Shown piece by piece: positions 59,765 through 64,000 of a DNA stretch of 64,000 nt (positions are counted from its first letter, which is position 1; each line of letters opens with the position of its first letter). Origin of the DNA: Homalodisca vitripennis (Eukaryota > Arthropoda > Insecta > Hemiptera > Cicadellidae); contig NC_060214.1 in NCBI RefSeq assembly GCF_021130785.1, positions 3,437,001 through 3,501,000 of the forward strand. Direction: 5' to 3'. The notes under the pieces are model-generated. The model saw only the letters and a program-made list of their open reading frames with translations. It ran no database searches and was not told the DNA's origin. The position numbers and the translations under genes were made by a program.

Positions 59765-60460
59765 GTGTTACAGGAAGATCGTCTGATCTCAAGTGTACGT
59801 TGTTTTCCTCCTTTAGATTTATCAAGATCTAATGACTGGGAAATGGGTTTTTTGGATTTAATGACTTACAATTCAATTCCCAATATTGAAGAAAATATCA
59901 ATAACGTACTTTACATCGGCTCCAATACAATATCTCTTCCAACAGGATCTTATGAAATAGAAGACATTCATAAGTATATTAACAATAAATTGAAAGAAAT
60001 AGATCCGACTACAACATTCAAGTTAAAAGCAAACAACAATACACTTAAAAGTGAAATATGGTGTTCTAAGAGAATAGACGTTTCGAAACCTCACAATTTA
60101 GGTTCGTTACTTGGGTTTATAGATAAAGATATCAAGATATTGGATGCAAATAAATGGCATGTATCATCAAGTCAAGTGGCCATTAACAAAGTTGATATCA
60201 TACGAATCACTTGTAATATTGTAGGAGGTTCATATAGAGACGGAATCGAAGGACACGTATTACATGAATTTTATCCAGTGGTTGGACCTGGATTTAAAAT
60301 TGTTGAAAGACCTGAATCAGTACAATATCTTCCAATTTACAAACAAAATAATTTATCAGAATTTAACATAAAACTAGAAGATCAGAACGGAGATTTAATT
60401 AATTTCAGAGGTGAAAACATTAATTTACGCGTTCACATTAGAGAGAAAGCAGGAAAATAA
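59765..60460 (+). CDS. Minor capsid protein (penton, single jelly roll)
   Basis: About 230 residues. The conserved N-terminal part reads WEMGFLDLMTYNSIPNIEE, then LPTGSYEIEDIHKYI, with GSLLGF in the middle and YPVVGPGFKI, LPIYKQ and NFRGENINLRVHIRE near the end. This is the Polinton penton-like minor capsid protein. No ATG opens the frame before 59845, which lies within the homologous region. A TTTTGTGTTACAG/G acceptor-like site ends at 59773, so a spliced start is likely. Four bases separate it from the protease stop. Confidence 0.88.
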   Translation: MLQEDRLISSVRCFPPLDLSRSNDWEMGFLDLMTYNSIPNIEENINNVLYIGSNTISLPTGSYEIEDIHKYINNKLKEIDPTTTFKLKANNNTLKSEIWCSKRIDVSKPHNLGSLLGFIDKDIKILDANKWHVSSSQVAINKVDIIRITCNIVGGSYRDGIEGHVLHEFYPVVGPGFKIVERPESVQYLPIYKQNNLSEFNIKLEDQNGDLINFRGENINLRVHIREKAGK

Positions 60461-60462
60461 CT

Positions 60463-60630
60463 ATGGGCTTGGTGTTTAACTCAACCTCTGCATCTTCTAA
60501 AAAAAAGTTAGTTAAAACCTTTCATACTACACCAAATGTCAGTATTCCTCGAACAGTGAAGCCGTTAACATTGAGGAACCGCATATTTCTTAACTCACTA
60601 GGAATATTTAAATCACCTTTATCATCATGA
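60463..60630 (+). CDS. Short basic protein before the major capsid gene
   Basis: 55 residues from ATG 60463 to TGA 60630. Contains TLRNRIFLNSLGIF; small basic proteins of the type 'LTxxNRxFLxSLG' precede the major capsid gene in other Polintons, as far as I recall. The stop overlaps the next start (ATGA at 60627-60630). It could be a core or cement protein; function unknown. Confidence 0.7.
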   Translation: MGLVFNSTSASSKKKLVKTFHTTPNVSIPRTVKPLTLRNRIFLNSLGIFKSPLSS

Positions 60631-61817
60631 ACGGGATACTGGATATTGGTGAAAATGTAAATTTTGATGATTCAGTAATTAATATTGAATGGCATTCTCA
60701 CAATCCATACTCTTCGAATTCATTAAAGAATAGTGATGAAATTAGAATTCCAGTTCACCAACAAGATGTATACACATTACCAAGTCGAAGTTTCCTTCTG
60801 ATTGAGGGAAAAATTATAAAGGTTGCGGACAATTCTGATGATATAACTACGGAGTTGGTAAATAATGCTATGTCATTTTTGTTTGATGAAATACGATACG
60901 AACTGTGTGGTACAGAAATTGATAGAGTTTAAAAATGTTGGTATTACGACTACAATGAAAAATATACTTACATCTCGCCCAAGTGATGTCAACTGGATGG
61001 AAAATGCTGGTTGGAAAATTTAAGTGATAGAACTAACTTTTCTTTTTGTGTACCACTTAAATTGCTTCTTGGATTTGTAGAAGATTATAATCATATTTTA
61101 TTAAATGTTAAACAGGAATTGGTACTTTTGAGAGCATCAAGTGATAAGAATGTCATCATTCAGAGTGGAGCTGCTTTACATGATTTTAAAATAAATTTGG
61201 CAAAAGTTATTTGGAAAGTACCTTACGTACAAGTTGAAGACAATATAAAATTATCTCTTTTAAAAGTTGTAGATAAAGATCAACCCATTTCTATTCCTTT
61301 TAGAAGATGGCAGTTAAACGAGTATCCATCTTTACCAGCCTCGCAGTTTCAAACATGGACAGTTAAAACTAGTTCAGTTATGGAAAAGCCACGCTACGTC
61401 ATACTAGGGTTTCAAACAAATCGTAAAGATAACGCTGCTAAAAATGCATCTCATTTTGATTTGTGTCATCTAGAAAATGTGAAACTTTACCTCAACAGCA
61501 AGTACTATCCATATGATAACTTGAACAGCAACAAATCATTAATGTATGACTTGTATACAAGATTTCAATCTTCTTATTATTCAGGATGTGATGATCAACC
61601 TTGTCTCGATAAAACAACATATTTAGCTAAAACTCCTTTATTTGTTATTGACTGTTCTAAGCAAGTGGAAACGTTAAAATCAGGATCACTGGATATACGA
61701 CTGGAAATTCAAACGTCTGCTGCAATACCTGCTAATACGGCAGCCTACTGTTTGATCATTCATGATGCTTTAATTCAATATTTACCATTGTCTGGTATTG
61801 TTAAAAAAATTATGTAG
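60627..61817 (+). CDS. Major capsid protein (double jelly roll); two frame breaks
   Basis: The first frame (60627-60932) begins MNGILDIGENVNFDDSV and has IEWHSHNPYSS and LFDEIRYELCGTEID, the typical start of Polinton capsid proteins. The conserved continuation NVGITTTMKN...SRPSD is in another frame (60931-61010), then the original frame resumes at about 61011 with FCVPLKLLLGFVEDY, PFRRWQLNEYP, PRYVILGFQT and the C-terminal IIHDALIQYLPLSG. So a one-base change near 60926-60935 and a compensating one, perhaps with loss of about 15-20 codons, near 61008 interrupt it. Total about 395 residues, slightly short for the family. As written it cannot give a full capsid protein. Confidence 0.92.
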
Positions 61818-62007
61818 ATTTCTGTATTTATCAATAAAGGAACATGTTACTCTATTTCGATTTTTTCTTCTTTCCTTTTTCTAATCACCTTGAAAGAAAC
61901 ATACAAGCGTATGTCATATATGAAAAGGTTGTGAATTAAAAACAAAGTTTTTGATTAAAAATCTGTTTATTCTCACAATAACAAGCACAAAATGACGAGT
62001 CAAGAAC
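61818..62007. terminator. Convergent 3' regions with polyadenylation signals
   Basis: AATAAA on the plus strand at 61833-61838, just after the capsid stop; AATAAA on the minus strand (TTTATT at 61966-61971), after the PolB stop. The two signals mark the meeting point of the two transcription units. Confidence 0.7.
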
Positions 62008-64000
62008 TTACAAGCTATAATGACCATATGCTAGGGTGTTGATGTTGTTTGGACAAACATATCTCTTATCATCCTTATTACTTAAAGCTAACTTGTTAAT
62101 TACTACAGTTTTTACATTGTGCTTCTTTGATTGAAAAGTTCTTACATCTCTTCTCATATTTTCATTTTTAAACAAACAATCTAAATAGTTTTGAAAAACT
62201 ATAGTCTTATCCACTACAGCCTTTGAAATTCCTTTAGCTTTTTTCAATCTTAGATTATTGGATTCTTGTAAATAATCATCATTTGTTGTGCGGTAGGCAT
62301 AAAGTTTAGGTCGTAAACCTACAAACTCTACAATTGGAATCCCTGTACATTCGTCTTTAAATTTGCCTAATGCTTTTTTGTTAGATGCATCAAAACACTT
62401 ATGATCAAAAGGATAGTTGGATAAGTCGAGGTGTTGCTTTAGAATAGGATTCTCAAAGTCTTCATACAAGTCCTCAGTAAATACTTCATACAAAAAAGAA
62501 TCTGTATCAAGATATAAAATGTTGATTTGTTTGTTACCATAAAAAGGTTTTACAATGTTGTAGTGAAAGTTATACATGTGAAGTTTGGACAACTCCAAGA
62601 CAGTGAATCCTACATAAATTGGTTTGTTAAAACAAATCTTATCTTTGGATAGCTCAATAGCTGCAATATTTTCACCATATATTATTCTATTCTTAAAATT
62701 AGGCTTTGAAACTAACTTATCTACTCTTTTGCTATTAGTAACTAGTTCTAAATCAATTCTTTTCCTAATGTTTTCAATTGTTTTTCCAAACATTGCATTG
62801 TTTAGTAATTTGTAAAATTCTTTCTCAAAATCGTTTTTTGATTCTTTTCGTTTTTTTAGTATTAAAATCTATGTAAGGTTTTAACCAACAACTCTGGGAA
62901 AACTTTAGAATTCTATGAATCTTTTTCAACACAAGACCGTTTTGCAAAGCTTGTTTTAAGTTTAAATAATGACAAACATATTTTTTTTTATCCGTTAATG
63001 TTGTTAACAGCTTGATCTGTTTTGATCCTGGAGGACGTTTGTTTTCAGGGAGAAAAGGTAAATCATTATGTTCCTCATGAAGATGTTGTGGATAAGATAG
63101 ATCACACTCTAGAATGTAACCATTTTCTCCTTCATCAGGCTTTGTCATAACATCAAAATGTTTTATCGCTCCCTTTTTTAACCATCTAAAGTTTTCTTTC
63201 GGTATTGGTTGAGACATTGAAAAACCATACAAATTATTTGCATCAATGTAAGTAAGAAAACTAACATCTTTACCAGCATCAAAAGATGATCCTAAATAAC
63301 TATTGTTAGCTTTTGCATAGCGTTTAAACACATTGGGTAATTCCTCCTCTTATCCCCTTTTCGATAAACATATACATATCATAATCATGAATCAGCTCAA
63401 GTTCAACTTTAGTATACTTTAGCATAGCATCAAAGGTAAGACTAGGTAAGGTAAAATAATGTGCTGGATCTAATTCATAATTATTTATACAAACTAATCT
63501 AAAGTTTTCAAATACATCACAGAGTAACAACACATCGGTTTTCAGATACAAATCGCTATAATCACCGAGGGTTTGACAGTTAAATGTATTCCATACTTTT
63601 TCAGCATGTTCATAGTCCGTGTCCGATATTTCGCTTAAACCCATACTATTATAAAATTGCGCTTTAGCAGGGAGTTGAGTTACATCAAGTTTCTCCCAAC
63701 TATCGGTAAACTCATATGGATACACTCCTTTTCTCGTTACAAGACACAAGTCTTCATCACGAAAAAAACATTTTTGTGTGAATAAATTGATCATTTTTCA
63801 AATTTTTAACCAAAGAACTTAGACTACTTGCCATGAACCTAAAGCTATCTATGAACCTTAATTTAATACCGCTATCTGTGTGTTTTACATAAGAAATGTA
63901 TTTCTCTTTGGTGTTAGGAACAACATCAACTTTATTTTGATCAAGTCCTAAATGTTTAATAATAAAATGGGTATCATAATTAGAACTACCGTGAATTATA
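62008..64000 (-). CDS. polB: Protein-primed DNA polymerase B, C-terminal two thirds, 5' part outside window; three frame breaks
   Basis: Minus strand, ending at 62008. In translation order: a stretch from 64000 to about 63790 with RFMASSLSSLVKN; then KGVYPYE, TDVLLLCDVFE (exonuclease to linker), FDAMLKYTKVELELI and EKGIRGG (63794-63324); RYAKANN and motif A YIDANNLYGFSMSQ (63331-62825); FGKTIENIRKR, then motif C DTDSFLYE, LRPKLYAY and GISKAVV (62793-62008). Frame changes occur at about 63762-63775 (A7 and T5 runs), 63325-63345, and 62851-62857 (T7 run). No other stops are seen. Polinton polymerases are about 1000 residues or more, so the N-terminus lies beyond the window. It replicates the element from terminal-protein-linked ends. 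Confidence 0.93.

Larger units (their letters stand above)
51458..64000 (+). mobile_element. Polinton/Maverick (adintovirus-like) element, right end beyond window
   Basis: The gene set is diagnostic: protein-primed PolB, retroviral-type integrase, FtsK/HerA-type packaging ATPase, adenovirus-type protease, penton-like minor capsid and double-jelly-roll major capsid proteins. It also carries a PLA2-like protein, a fibre-like protein and a BIR protein. Plus-strand genes run from 51.96 to 61.82 kb; PolB is convergent on the minus strand from 62.0 kb past the window edge. The element starts AGTAGTTATAAAG at 51458. Around ten single-base frame changes are scattered through it, but almost no in-frame nonsense codons, so the insertion is young or the breaks are assembly errors. 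Confidence 0.93.

Overview
The window looks like non-genic, repeat-rich chromosomal DNA from an arthropod, most likely an insect. It is AT-rich and I found no convincing host gene. It is filled with satellite arrays, microsatellites, foldback elements, CR1-like LINE copies and two Polinton/Maverick-type (adintovirus-like) DNA elements. I cannot name the species from the sequence.

Layout. 1-18.9 kb: AT-rich DNA with no gene seen, carrying satellites of about 127 bp (3.8-6.0 kb), 30 bp (6.6-6.8 kb), 206 bp (10.7-12.3 kb) and 74 bp (14.7-17.8 kb). The last decays into noisy sequence and ends in a perfectly 16-nt-periodic C15A tract (18.84-18.93 kb). 18.9-24.6 kb: a decayed minus-strand Polinton relic with integrase, a multi-zinc-finger protein and DNA polymerase B, cut off at the C tract. 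24.7-29.0 kb: a GC-rich repeat patch, two further satellites and a 5S-rRNA-like segment. 30-34.6 kb: two inverted-repeat elements, a LINE 3' fragment and long TA and TG runs. 34.8-39.25 kb: a nearly full-length minus-strand CR1-like LINE (PHD-type ORF1; ORF2 with endonuclease and reverse transcriptase). 39.8-45.3 kb: dispersed repeats, a foldback element and a decayed LINE. 48.6-51.0 kb: a 108-bp satellite with alternating variants.

51.46-64.0 kb (running off the right edge) is the most informative part: a large Polinton. Its left end can be placed at 51458, because the flanking repeat has a paralogous unoccupied copy at 39.81-39.95 kb whose similarity stops at the same base, and the element then begins with AG as Polintons do. 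Plus-strand genes in order: a putative secreted glycoprotein-like ORF; a leader region with paired, covarying hairpins; an unassigned conserved protein; a two-BIR IAP-like protein; integrase with chromodomain; packaging ATPase; a conserved Polinton protein; a fibre-like repeat protein; a phospholipase A2-like protein; adenovirus-type protease; penton-like minor capsid protein; a short basic protein; and double-jelly-roll major capsid protein. The protein-primed DNA polymerase B is convergent on the minus strand. Together these cover replication (PolB), integration, capsid building, maturation, genome packaging and probable membrane breach, so the element is best read as an integrated virus-like transposon. 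About ten single-base frame changes, many in or next to homopolymers, break otherwise open genes. They are either recent decay or assembly indels.
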